Origin: Deltaproteobacteria bacterium
Lineage (GTDB): Bacteria > Desulfobacterota > GWC2-55-46
Assembly: GCA_016212705.1 (NCBI GenBank)
Contig: JACREU010000036.1
Span: 1-41,943, forward strand
Direction: 5' to 3'
DNA: 41,943 nucleotides
Position numbers and translations under genes: made by a program
Shown: piece after piece, positions 9,294 through 17,420 of the stretch
Numbering within the stretch: position 1 is the stretch's first letter
Layout of the letters: each line of letters opens with the position of its first letter
Notes under the pieces: model-generated
Told to the model about the DNA's origin: nothing
Databases searched by the model: none
Seen by the model: only the letters and a program-made list of their open reading frames with translations

Positions 9294-10154
9294 CTAATGG
9301 CCGAGGGCCGCGTTTATCTCCGAAAGATACCTTATCATCTGCCCCTTGTGGTTGAGGCTTTCGGGGACCCATCTGTACTTGCCGGGGCTTTTCTCGTCAA
9401 AGACAGCGCCTTCCGGGTTGTCATTGCACCTCGTCCAGAGGGCGGTCCCCTTTTGGGCGTTGCTTACAAGCTCTATGGCGTGGTCTTTGTTTGCGCCCTG
9501 CATATGATCGACCTCGGCCTGGTACCTGAAATACCCGCATCTGATCCTGCCGATGAACCGGGCCGCCTCGCGCAGATCCCAGAACCCGTCATCCGACGTC
9601 GGGAACTCACGGAGCGGCTCGTGGGTATCGTTTCTGGTGGTATTGAACCTGTTGGACGGGCCTTCCCAGTCAAAAATATATTTGACGTCGTCCATCGGGT
9701 AGTTCGCGAGCGCGCCGGAGGCGATTATGATGCCTATGGAAAAGGAGAGTATCCCGATCCTTTCGCGGTCTACCTCCTTAAGCCTTGAGAAAAAACCGAC
9801 GACGCTGGAGAGTTCCTCCTGATGGACCGGGCCCCAGTAGTCCTCCTGCCCCCCGCTCCTGCCGCGCCCGGACGGGTCGTAGTGCAGGACCACGAAGCCA
9901 CAGGAGGCGACGTCAGCGGCCTTAAGCCCCATGCCTCTGTCGTAATCCGTCCCGGCGCTGTTAGCGCCTGGCACAAAGACCACCCCGGGGTATGTCCCCG
10001 GAGCTACCGGCTCGTGGATATGCGCGTACAGGCCGTAACCGCGGGGGGAGTCGATACATACCTCCCTGAAGGAGGTCTTAAGGGGCTCGACGCCAGAGTA
10101 GCGGCCGAGGCTCATGCCGCTACGCCAATTCCTCAACTTGCTTATTATGTCCAC
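9294..10154 (-). CDS. Alpha/beta hydrolase
   Basis: Alpha/beta-hydrolase fold: strand TYPGVVFVPGANSAG with oxyanion-hole region, FVVLHYDPSGRGRSGG (typical D/GxGxS turn), and the nucleophile elbow GILSFSIGI, where the serine sits in S-F-S-I-G rather than classical G-x-S-x-G. A late His is in SLNHKGQ, near the expected end of the catalytic domain. At 286 residues it matches the cytosolic dienelactone hydrolase/esterase class. The apparent start is GTG, one base after the methyltransferase stop; ATG at 10115 is an alternative. No signal peptide. Possibly releases or trims an acyl group in the lipid-tailoring pathway; substrate unknown. Confidence 0.75.
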   Translation of the reverse strand: MDIISKLRNWRSGMSLGRYSGVEPLKTSFREVCIDSPRGYGLYAHIHEPVAPGTYPGVVFVPGANSAGTDYDRGMGLKAADVASCGFVVLHYDPSGRGRSGGQEDYWGPVHQEELSSVVGFFSRLKEVDRERIGILSFSIGIIIASGALANYPMDDVKYIFDWEGPSNRFNTTRNDTHEPLREFPTSDDGFWDLREAARFIGRIRCGYFRYQAEVDHMQGANKDHAIELVSNAQKGTALWTRCNDNPEGAVFDEKSPGKYRWVPESLNHKGQMIRYLSEINAALGH

Positions 10155-10155
10155 T

Positions 10156-10902
10156 CTATTTTCTGTAATGCACTATCGTGTGCATCTTGAACTTCCGGAG
10201 GAACGGGATGTCCGTGAGCTTTTCATAGAAGAGGAGTATCGGGAATATGAGCCTTGAGAATATGAAAAACGACGCGTCCCCTACGTAGCTGTCAAAAACC
10301 CTGGTAAAACCGATGCCTCCAAGGACCTCTTCGCTCCTCGCGAGGGTATTGCAATTGTAATACGTGGGGAAGGTGTCCTCTTCTATCTCAGGCGGAAGGA
10401 GCCTTTTCTTTATCGCGTCCCTTATCTTCTCCGGGAAGACGGAGCTGAAGAACATGAGCGGGTTGTAGATGCTGTTAGTCACGACGATCACGCCGCCGCC
10501 CTTTTTGAGCACCCTGTAAAATTCCCTGAAGCAGACCGCCGGGTCTTCTATATGCTCAACGGCCCACTGCGAGATTATGACGTCGAAGGTCCCGTCGCGG
10601 AATGGAAGGTCGCTCAGACTGGCCTGGGCATAGCTGTCCAGGGAATCGTTCATTTTTATGGCGGATAACGACAGGTCTATGCCGACGGAGTACTTTAAAC
10701 GGCCCCTGTACTTGTTCATTATGCCCTTTTTGCCGCACCCGGCGTCAAGAAGCACATTTTTTTTGCTTATGTAGGGGGCCAGCTGGTCGTCGTACATGTC
10801 GTGTATAGTCGGTATATTGCGGAACAGCCTCTGGGCCCACTTCGGCTGTTCGGCCAAACGCTTTTCTTTTTTTTCCCTGTCGCTTTCGTTGAAATACCTC
10901 AT
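10156..10902 (-). CDS. Class I SAM-dependent methyltransferase
   Basis: Rossmann-fold methyltransferase of the Methyltransf_11 type. Motif I is LLDAGCGKKGIMNKY (about 52-66), the acidic residue ending strand 2 is in VGIDLSLSAI, and motif IV is FDVIISQWAVEHIEDP, followed by FYRVLKKGGGVIVVTNS. The hydrophobic stretch near the C-terminus (LIFPILLFYEKL) may touch the membrane. It lies between a radical SAM gene (72 bp upstream) and the hydrolase (1 bp downstream), so it is probably part of the same tailoring pathway. The substrate, a lipid or sugar, cannot be inferred from sequence. Confidence 0.85.
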   Translation of the reverse strand: MRYFNESDREKKEKRLAEQPKWAQRLFRNIPTIHDMYDDQLAPYISKKNVLLDAGCGKKGIMNKYRGRLKYSVGIDLSLSAIKMNDSLDSYAQASLSDLPFRDGTFDVIISQWAVEHIEDPAVCFREFYRVLKKGGGVIVVTNSIYNPLMFFSSVFPEKIRDAIKKRLLPPEIEEDTFPTYYNCNTLARSEEVLGGIGFTRVFDSYVGDASFFIFSRLIFPILLFYEKLTDIPFLRKFKMHTIVHYRK

Positions 10903-10974
10903 GCCACCCCCTTGAATCGGCCCCCGCCCTTGCAGGGACTGCGCATAACTTTTTGCCGACGGTTAAAAATACCG

Positions 10975-12249
10975 CTATTTGCCTTTGAGCTTCAGCATGA
11001 GATTGAATATCTTGTCTATATACGCGGTCCCGGGGTTCGTGTAATAGCGCGGGTAGAGGAGCGGCTCCCCCTTTTTTATGACGCCCTCGCTTACGGCTAT
11101 GTCGTAGAGCTTGGTGTTCGGCTCCACGCGCATCGAGTTGAACTCGAAATGTATGCGCCCCTTGAGCCTGAGCTTGCCCCTTAAGGTGAAAAGAATAACG
11201 GCAAGGAACGCGCCTAACGTCTGCCCCGGCGGGTTCTTGAAGAAATTGTAGCAGATCTCGAAACCGTCCATATTGGAAAGGAGCTTGTAGGATTCGACGA
11301 TATCCTTTTTGACGATGTTTTTCTCAAGCGCCTTCAGCACCCTGTCGGAAAAACCGTCCGGCGAGAGTATGACCTTTTTGCACCCGGCCTCCCTGGCAAG
11401 CTCCACAAATTCCCTTTTGAGGTTTTTCTCGCTGAACCAGGCCGACCACCTGACCTTGATCCCTCTCCTCAGTATCTCCCGGCATATCTCCTCGGCGTGC
11501 TTCTGCGGCACATTAAATACCGAATCGACAAAAGTGAAACTGTCTATGCCGTGTACCTTCTGCAGGGCCTCTATCTCGTCCACTATCTTCTCGGGCGACC
11601 TGAACCTGTACTTCCTTCCGTTCAAAAACCCGTATATGCAGTAGACGCATTTAAGGGCGCATCCCCGTTTGGTCTCTATCCCGATGGCCTCGGGTATCTC
11701 CCTATAATCCGAGACATGGTTCATGGACCTGTCCGGCGGCTCCACGCCGTCAAGGTCCACCTGAGGTGGCGCCCCGGTGAAAACGACCTTTCCGGAGCGT
11801 CTGTAAAAAATGCCCTTTACGCCCTCCGGGTCGTCCAGGTTGTCCAGGAGCTTTTTAAAAGTGACCTCTCCCTCGAGGAAGACCCCGTATTCTATCCCCG
11901 GCTCGTCTTCCATGATGGGCCTGGCGAACATGGAAAAACCAGACCCTCCGACGACGACCCTGGCCTTGCTCGCCTCTTTTATCTTTTCGACGGCCTTTTT
12001 GAAGTAGTCGTAATAAAAGACCACTTCCCTTTTGTTAGTCGAGTCAATGTTGCGTAGCGATATCCCTACGACGTCCGGAGAGAACGACCTTATCGCCTCG
12101 GCCAGCTCATCAAGCGGCCGTTTCGAGGTATTGAGGTCGAGCCCGCGGACGTCGTGGCCGGCAAGGCCCGCCTTTACGCACGCGAGCCCCAAAGGGAAGA
12201 CAGGCGGCTCAGCCCCGCCGAGGTATGATTGGACGAGAAAGACCTTCAT
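10975..12249 (-). CDS. B12-binding-domain radical SAM enzyme (copy 1)
   Basis: Two-domain enzyme: an N-terminal Rossmann-like cobalamin-binding domain (about 1-160, MKVFLVQSYLGGAEPPVFPL start) and a radical SAM barrel with the [4Fe-4S] motif CX3CX2C at Cys197, Cys201 and Cys204 (KRGCALKCVYC). The DXHXXG cobalamin-ligand motif is not evident, as in many members that bind B12 base-off/His-off. The family includes methylases acting on unactivated carbons and ring-forming enzymes. The start codon overlaps the stop of the previous gene (ATGA). At 424 residues it is shorter and more divergent than copies 2 and 3, so a different reaction is likely. Confidence 0.87.
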   Translation of the reverse strand: MKVFLVQSYLGGAEPPVFPLGLACVKAGLAGHDVRGLDLNTSKRPLDELAEAIRSFSPDVVGISLRNIDSTNKREVVFYYDYFKKAVEKIKEASKARVVVGGSGFSMFARPIMEDEPGIEYGVFLEGEVTFKKLLDNLDDPEGVKGIFYRRSGKVVFTGAPPQVDLDGVEPPDRSMNHVSDYREIPEAIGIETKRGCALKCVYCIYGFLNGRKYRFRSPEKIVDEIEALQKVHGIDSFTFVDSVFNVPQKHAEEICREILRRGIKVRWSAWFSEKNLKREFVELAREAGCKKVILSPDGFSDRVLKALEKNIVKKDIVESYKLLSNMDGFEICYNFFKNPPGQTLGAFLAVILFTLRGKLRLKGRIHFEFNSMRVEPNTKLYDIAVSEGVIKKGEPLLYPRYYTNPGTAYIDKIFNLMLKLKGK

Positions 12250-13748
12250 GCAGTGGCTACGCCCGTAAGCCGCTTGGCAAGCCTGAGGGAGGATTTGAGG
12301 GATATGAAGAGAAATTTAAAAAGCGGCTTCAGCGGCTGACTGTTCAGTATGTCGACGGCCGGGGAGCTGACGAGCATTTTCAATATTGGGGCCGGGAACC
12401 TGCCGTTCTTTGAAAGCGTTATGAGAAGGTTCAGGTAATTAGGCGCCCTCATCGTATAGCTCTTCTCGTATATCTGTCTCTTTTCGTCATGCAGAAGGCC
12501 GTCCTTCTTGGCCATCTCGTAGAGCTTTGTCCCGGGGTACAGGACGAGCGAGAAGGGCTGAAGGTGGAACGGCTTGGGGATGTCGGCGATGAGCTTCAGG
12601 CTCTCTATCTTGTCCGCGTCGGTCTCGTAAGGGACGTCGAGTATGAAGTCATAACTCGGCGGATACATCCTGTCCTTGTACCTGTTGATTATGCCGAACG
12701 CCTTCCTGAGCCTTTCATTGTCCATCTGCTTCCTGTTAAAGAGCTCCTGGATTTTCTTGCTTCCGCTCTCCACCCCCATCTGCAGATACACGAGCCCGGC
12801 GTCGACGAGCATTTTCATCTTCTCTTCGGATATCGTCATAGGGCTTGCCAGACAGCTGAATGGGAGCCCTATTTTCTCCTTATACTCAAGGCAGAACTCT
12901 TCGAGGCTTTTTTTGTTCCTGGCGAAAAACGCGTCGTCCGATATCCAGACGAACCCGACGTACGGCAGGTTCTCCCTGACCCAGACAAGCTCGTCCATGA
13001 CATGTCCGGTCGAGCGCCAGCGCAGATAATTCTCGTTGTTGTACATGCCCTTCAAGGTGTCGTTTATGCAGTACGTGCACTTGTGGGGGCAGCCGCGCCC
13101 GGTCATGGTCTGGTATCCGGTCTTCTTCAGATACCCTGAGACCGTCCCCTTCTCAAGACAGGCCTTCATAAGCTCGTAATCCATCTTTTGTATCCTGCCG
13201 TCGAAGAGGACATGGGCGTCTTCCAGGCTGTAATCCGGCCTCGGGTAGACGTCGAGGTCGTGCGGGAGGCCCCTCGGCGGGTTTTTGTAGATACGCCCTT
13301 TATCCTTTACCCAGAGGTTGCGGACGTCGAGATAAGGCTCTTTTTTGTCCATCCTGTCGGCAAGCTCGAGCGCGGCCTCCTCGCCGTCGCCGACGCATAC
13401 GATGTCGGCGTACTCAAGCGACTCCTCGGGCCTGATGGTGGGGTGAATGCCTCCCCAGAGGACCGGCGCCTTTAGGCCGGACCTGAGCTTTTCCGTTATC
13501 TGCACGGCCCCCTCGAAAAAGTTCGTCATAAGGGTCAGGCCTATGAGATCGGAATCCCTGCAAAGGGATATGAGGGAGTCGAGGACGCCGTCTTCGTACC
13601 TCTTCTTCCCAAAGACAAGGTTGTCGCCATAGGGGTCCGGAAGGAATATGAGCTGGGTCCTGTGGCCGTGCTTCTTCAGATAGGCCGATATGGTGCGTAT
13701 CCCGAAAGCGGTGATATCGGGATAAGGCGATATCAGGGTTATTTTCAT
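12246..13748 (-). CDS. B12-binding-domain radical SAM enzyme (copy 2)
   Basis: N-terminal B12-binding fold (MKITLISPYPDITAFGIRTI; GGIHPTIRPEESLEYADIV with VCVGDGEEA) followed by a radical SAM domain with Cys220, Cys224 and Cys227 (GRGCPHKCTYC). The domain order is that of the BchE/P-methylase-type B12 radical SAM class. The 500-residue protein ends in a hydrophobic/basic tail of about 60 residues (LFKFLFISLKSSLRLAKRL) that could bind the membrane. It is clearly paralogous to the next upstream gene, whose start is nearly the same (ITAFG/VSAFG), and is separated from it by one base. A lipid or polyprenyl-linked substrate is a plausible inference from the neighbours. Confidence 0.87.
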   Translation of the reverse strand: MKITLISPYPDITAFGIRTISAYLKKHGHRTQLIFLPDPYGDNLVFGKKRYEDGVLDSLISLCRDSDLIGLTLMTNFFEGAVQITEKLRSGLKAPVLWGGIHPTIRPEESLEYADIVCVGDGEEAALELADRMDKKEPYLDVRNLWVKDKGRIYKNPPRGLPHDLDVYPRPDYSLEDAHVLFDGRIQKMDYELMKACLEKGTVSGYLKKTGYQTMTGRGCPHKCTYCINDTLKGMYNNENYLRWRSTGHVMDELVWVRENLPYVGFVWISDDAFFARNKKSLEEFCLEYKEKIGLPFSCLASPMTISEEKMKMLVDAGLVYLQMGVESGSKKIQELFNRKQMDNERLRKAFGIINRYKDRMYPPSYDFILDVPYETDADKIESLKLIADIPKPFHLQPFSLVLYPGTKLYEMAKKDGLLHDEKRQIYEKSYTMRAPNYLNLLITLSKNGRFPAPILKMLVSSPAVDILNSQPLKPLFKFLFISLKSSLRLAKRLTGVATA

Positions 13749-13749
13749 A

Positions 13750-15342
13750 TCAGGATGTCTTCGAGACCGTTCTTATGAAATATCTATATATGCGCGTAAA
13801 GTCGCCGGTCAAAAGGGACTTGAGCCCCTTGTAGAGGATTATCAGGAACTCGCCTTCCCTGTTGAGCCACGCATACATCTTGTTAAGGTACTTCCTATCG
13901 AGTAGCTTGACGATAACGTCGTTGCACATCAACTTGATGACCCACCTGGGAAAACGCGAGAACCCGGTCAGGTACATGAGGAAATTCACGTAGGTGCCCT
14001 TCGGCATGTGGAGGTGCTTCGAGTATATCTCGCTCTGCTCGTCCTCCTCGTTCTTTATGATGCCGTCCTTCTTCGCCCTGTGGTATAGCTCTGTCCCGGG
14101 GAAACAGACGAGCGATGACCTCTTGAGCCAGAAAGGGGCCGGTATCTTCAATATCAGCCTGACGGTCTCCGCGACATCCTCCGAACTCTCCCAGGGGTTG
14201 TCAAGGATAACGTGGTAGCAGGGCGGGTATATCCTGCCCCTGTATTTATGAAAGATATTAGCCGCGCGAAGTATCGTGTCGGCAGAGACCTTCCTTTTAT
14301 AAAGCTCCTTCGCGGTACTGCTCGTCGACTGTATGCCCATCTCTACAAACGCGAGGCCGGCGTCCAGAAGCGCTTCCATCTTTTCCTCGTTCACCGTCCC
14401 GGGGCTCGCCTGTATGTGGAACGGCAGACCTATCATCTGTTTGTATATGCGCGCGAACTCCTTTATCTCTTCCGTGGGCCTCCCCAGGAATGTATCGTCA
14501 AAAAGGAATATGCTCTCGACAAAAGGCATCTCCTTTTTTACCCACTGGAGCTCCTCCATGACGTGCGCGGCGCTCCTCTTGCGAAGGTATTTTTGACCGC
14601 TGTACATGTCCGCCATGGCCTTCTCGGCGCAGAAGGTGCAGTGGTGCGGACATCCCCTTGTGGTCATGGTCTTGTACGAAAGCGTCCTCCTGTACGAATC
14701 GCTGAACGAGCCCTCGACATGCGGCTCCAGCGGGAACGCGCGCTTGAGGAGTTCCTTGCTCACGGGCTCCATGCGCTTCGTGACGTTGTCATAGATGTAG
14801 TGGTCCTCCAGGCCGAAGTCGTAGGGCGGGAGGGTATCGAGGTCATGGACAAGAGGCCGGAGCGGGTTTCTGACGACCTTCCCGTCCTTTTTAACCCAGA
14901 GGTTCCTTATGTCCGTATAGTCTCTCTTCTGCTCGATCCTCTCGACGAGCTCAAGAAGCGCCTCCTCCCCCTCCCCGACGCAGACTATGTCGGCGAACTT
15001 AAGACACTCCTCAGGCATGACCGACGGGTGTATGCCCCCGAGAATCAGCGGCCCCTTCACCTCGCCCTTGATGGCCTTGCTTAACTGCATCGCGCGGTCG
15101 AGATAGTTGCTCATGAATGATATCCCGACAAGGTCGGACCCTTTGCAGAGGTCCACCACCTGCCTCAAGATGTGCTCCTCGTATTGATATCTGAACCCCA
15201 CGGTGTGCTTGAACTTTTCCACCCCGCCGGGTATCAGTACGATACGGACCTCTTTACCGTGCCTTTTAAGGTACGCGGATAAAGCCCTTACGCCAAAAGC
15301 CGAGACATCCGGCGGGGTCGGCGCAACTAATGTAATCTTCAT
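13750..15342 (-). CDS. B12-binding-domain radical SAM enzyme (copy 3)
   Basis: Longest of the three paralogues (530 residues). B12-binding domain starts MKITLVAPTPPDVSAFGVRA; LGGIHPSVMPEECLKFADIV and CVGEGEEALLELVERI follow; radical SAM cysteines are Cys231, Cys235 and Cys238 (TTRGCPHHCTFC). It aligns along its length with copy 2, so the pair probably arose by tandem duplication and may act at successive positions of one product. The C-terminal ~70 residues (FPRWVIKLMCNDVIVKLL onward) are basic and hydrophobic, perhaps a membrane-association element. The upstream gap of 164 bp to the acyltransferase gene is one of the larger ones in the run and could hold a promoter, but I could not identify one. 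Confidence 0.87.
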   Translation of the reverse strand: MKITLVAPTPPDVSAFGVRALSAYLKRHGKEVRIVLIPGGVEKFKHTVGFRYQYEEHILRQVVDLCKGSDLVGISFMSNYLDRAMQLSKAIKGEVKGPLILGGIHPSVMPEECLKFADIVCVGEGEEALLELVERIEQKRDYTDIRNLWVKKDGKVVRNPLRPLVHDLDTLPPYDFGLEDHYIYDNVTKRMEPVSKELLKRAFPLEPHVEGSFSDSYRRTLSYKTMTTRGCPHHCTFCAEKAMADMYSGQKYLRKRSAAHVMEELQWVKKEMPFVESIFLFDDTFLGRPTEEIKEFARIYKQMIGLPFHIQASPGTVNEEKMEALLDAGLAFVEMGIQSTSSTAKELYKRKVSADTILRAANIFHKYRGRIYPPCYHVILDNPWESSEDVAETVRLILKIPAPFWLKRSSLVCFPGTELYHRAKKDGIIKNEEDEQSEIYSKHLHMPKGTYVNFLMYLTGFSRFPRWVIKLMCNDVIVKLLDRKYLNKMYAWLNREGEFLIILYKGLKSLLTGDFTRIYRYFIRTVSKTS

Positions 15343-15506
15343 TGATATATCTTCCTTGCTTTTTATATGCCCAAATCAGGTCCGGCACCCGAAAAACGCA
15401 ACACGCGGGAGGCTTCGGACAAAATCGCCCCATGCCTACAACGCCTATATAAATGCTACCATAAATACGCGCACGAATCAAAAAAGGAACGGCAAAATCC
15501 CCTATT

Positions 15507-16463
15507 TTAGCCTTCGATGAAGGTTATGCCGTCGATACCTTTCATATATGTCCTCAAGGCGAGAAAATTGAGGTAATGGCAGGGGTACTTTGCGACATAC
15601 CCCTCGAGCCTTTTCACGAAGGCCGAGATATTACCCCTTACGGCGTCTCCCGAGTCTCCCGTCATCTCGATCGGCTCCTCTATTATCATCCTGTGCGTGC
15701 CGTCCCCTTTTCTTATCATGAAAGTCGGGAGCACGACGCATCCGGTCCTCATGGCGATCTCAACGGAGCCTGTCGAAAAAAAGGCCTTTTTGCCGAAAAA
15801 CTCCACCCCTTCCCTGGTCTTTCCGCCCCCCCCGTCAATGGCTATGCCGAGGACCTCGTTCCTCCTGAGGCACAGGAAGGCCTCCTTCATCGTGCCGAAC
15901 ACGTTTATATGCCTGACCGGCAAAGAGGCCTCGTTGTCCCACCTTATCTTCAGCCCGACCCTTGCCATGGCCGTTATCCTTTTATTAGTGAGTTTTTCTT
16001 CCCACACGGTGGACGGCGCGCTTATCTGGCTCATCTTGTACCCCAGATAGCCGATGGCCGGCATTACCATCTGGTTTGCGCCGAAGTGCGCGAAGAGGAG
16101 CATTACACCCTTGCCGCTCTCAAGCCCCCTCTCAAGATGCTTCAACCCCTCGTATTCCATAACCGACCTGATGCTCCCGGCGTCGAGCCTGGGGTAGATA
16201 AAGGCCTCAAGCTCGGTCTGCATCTGGTTTACGAAAGTATCCCTGACGACACGGGCGGCCTTATGTTGTTCGATATCCGGAAAAAGCCCGTAAAGCTCGG
16301 CCTTGAGCGCCGCCTTCTTTCCGCCGTTGATAAGGTACGCCGCCTTCCCGGCAAGCCTCGCCAGGGAATAGGTCCACTTGAAGGGCATAACAGACACCAG
16401 CCCCCTAAGAGGGTAGAAATAGACAAACCTTACCGCGTCCTTTATAAATTCCTTAAGGATCAT
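15507..16463 (-). CDS. LpxL/HtrB-like acyltransferase (copy 2), HX4Q motif
   Basis: Lipid A/lysophospholipid acyltransferase family: N-terminal membrane anchor (VRFVYFYPLRGLVSVMPF), conserved block GKGVMLLFAHFGANQMVMPA with His126, but Gln131 where the catalytic acid (D/E) of HX4(D/E) should be. AIDGGGGKTREGVEFFG and FFSTGSVEIAMRTGCVVLP match the later family motifs. 318 residues, normal length. It starts four bases inside the end of copy 3 (ATGA overlap), so the two are translationally coupled and possibly act as a pair. Whether it still transfers acyl chains, uses another acceptor, or only binds lipid cannot be decided from sequence. Confidence 0.78.
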   Translation of the reverse strand: MILKEFIKDAVRFVYFYPLRGLVSVMPFKWTYSLARLAGKAAYLINGGKKAALKAELYGLFPDIEQHKAARVVRDTFVNQMQTELEAFIYPRLDAGSIRSVMEYEGLKHLERGLESGKGVMLLFAHFGANQMVMPAIGYLGYKMSQISAPSTVWEEKLTNKRITAMARVGLKIRWDNEASLPVRHINVFGTMKEAFLCLRRNEVLGIAIDGGGGKTREGVEFFGKKAFFSTGSVEIAMRTGCVVLPTFMIRKGDGTHRMIIEEPIEMTGDSGDAVRGNISAFVKRLEGYVAKYPCHYLNFLALRTYMKGIDGITFIEG

Positions 16464-17383
16464 TTCTCGTGATCGCTGAAAAGGGGGTTATCCACGCCCC
16501 TTTCCGACCTGATACGCTCAAACATCATGTTGGCGGCATAATGATGTGGAAACTTGAGGAGATATCGCTCGAATATCTTCAGGTATTTTTCAACCCCCTC
16601 ATCCGGCGTCTTGAATTCAAGACGCTCCTCGATGACCAGCAGGTTCCTGCCTTCCTCGTTCCTGACCATGAAGAGCGGCAGGAGAGGCGCGCCGGTGGAA
16701 AGGGCCAGCTTGAATATCCCGTTTGAAAGAAGCATCTGCCTGCCCAGAAACCCGAACCCTTTCGTGTTCTTAGCGACCCTGCCGTCTATGGCCGCCAGGA
16801 GGACCTTGTTCTCGTTAAGTACGTTATAGACCTTCTTGCTCATCTTGTTTGCGTGTATCATCCCGGCGGGCATCGCCTCGGCTATTTTTCTCCTCTTCCT
16901 TACGAGTATCCCCTGAAGGAACCCCTCTCCCCTGGTGGACCCTCCGCTGACACCCTGCTCCGCGAGCTGATAGATCGGATACCCCTTGTAGCCGAGCGCC
17001 GGGATGACCAGGAGATGATTGCCGAAGTGCATGAGTGAAAGGACCGCCCCCTTGCCGTCTTTAAGCGCTGAGTCCAGGTTATTGAGCCCCTTGAACTCGA
17101 CGAGGGATAGGACCTTTTTCCCCTTATCGAAAAAAAGCCTCTCAGCCTCCTCCATTATCAGGAACTTGAAGGCCTTTTCGATAGTCTCGCGGCAGAGATC
17201 CTCGGGTAGTCCGTTTATAAGGGCCCTTAGCTCCTCGCTCATGACCGTTGCGCGCCGGGCGCTTAGGCGCAAGGCGAGCCTCGCCGCCAGGGCGGACCCG
17301 AACGCTATCACGCCTGAGGGCAGGTAATATACGACCGACCTCAGCGGGTACCAGATGAATAAGAGCGCTATATACTTGAGCAT
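16460..17383 (-). CDS. LpxL/HtrB-like acyltransferase (copy 3), HX4L motif
   Basis: Third family member in the window: N-terminal hydrophobic segment (IALLFIWYPLRSVVYYLPSG), then GKGAVLSLMHFGNHLLVIPA. His119 is kept but the +5 position is Leu124, which cannot serve as a general acid/base partner. GYKGYPIYQLAEQG and AAIDGRVAKNTKGFGFLG follow as in copies 1 and 2. 307 residues. It lies 37 bp downstream of the phosphodiesterase gene and overlaps copy 2 by four bases. The three copies resemble each other more than classic LpxL in this motif region, suggesting a separate subfamily with its own chemistry. Confidence 0.78.
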   Translation of the reverse strand: MLKYIALLFIWYPLRSVVYYLPSGVIAFGSALAARLALRLSARRATVMSEELRALINGLPEDLCRETIEKAFKFLIMEEAERLFFDKGKKVLSLVEFKGLNNLDSALKDGKGAVLSLMHFGNHLLVIPALGYKGYPIYQLAEQGVSGGSTRGEGFLQGILVRKRRKIAEAMPAGMIHANKMSKKVYNVLNENKVLLAAIDGRVAKNTKGFGFLGRQMLLSNGIFKLALSTGAPLLPLFMVRNEEGRNLLVIEERLEFKTPDEGVEKYLKIFERYLLKFPHHYAANMMFERIRSERGVDNPLFSDHEK

Positions 17384-17420
17384 CGTCTACTCTCGGCCCG
17401 TAAGGGGTTAGCCACCTGCA

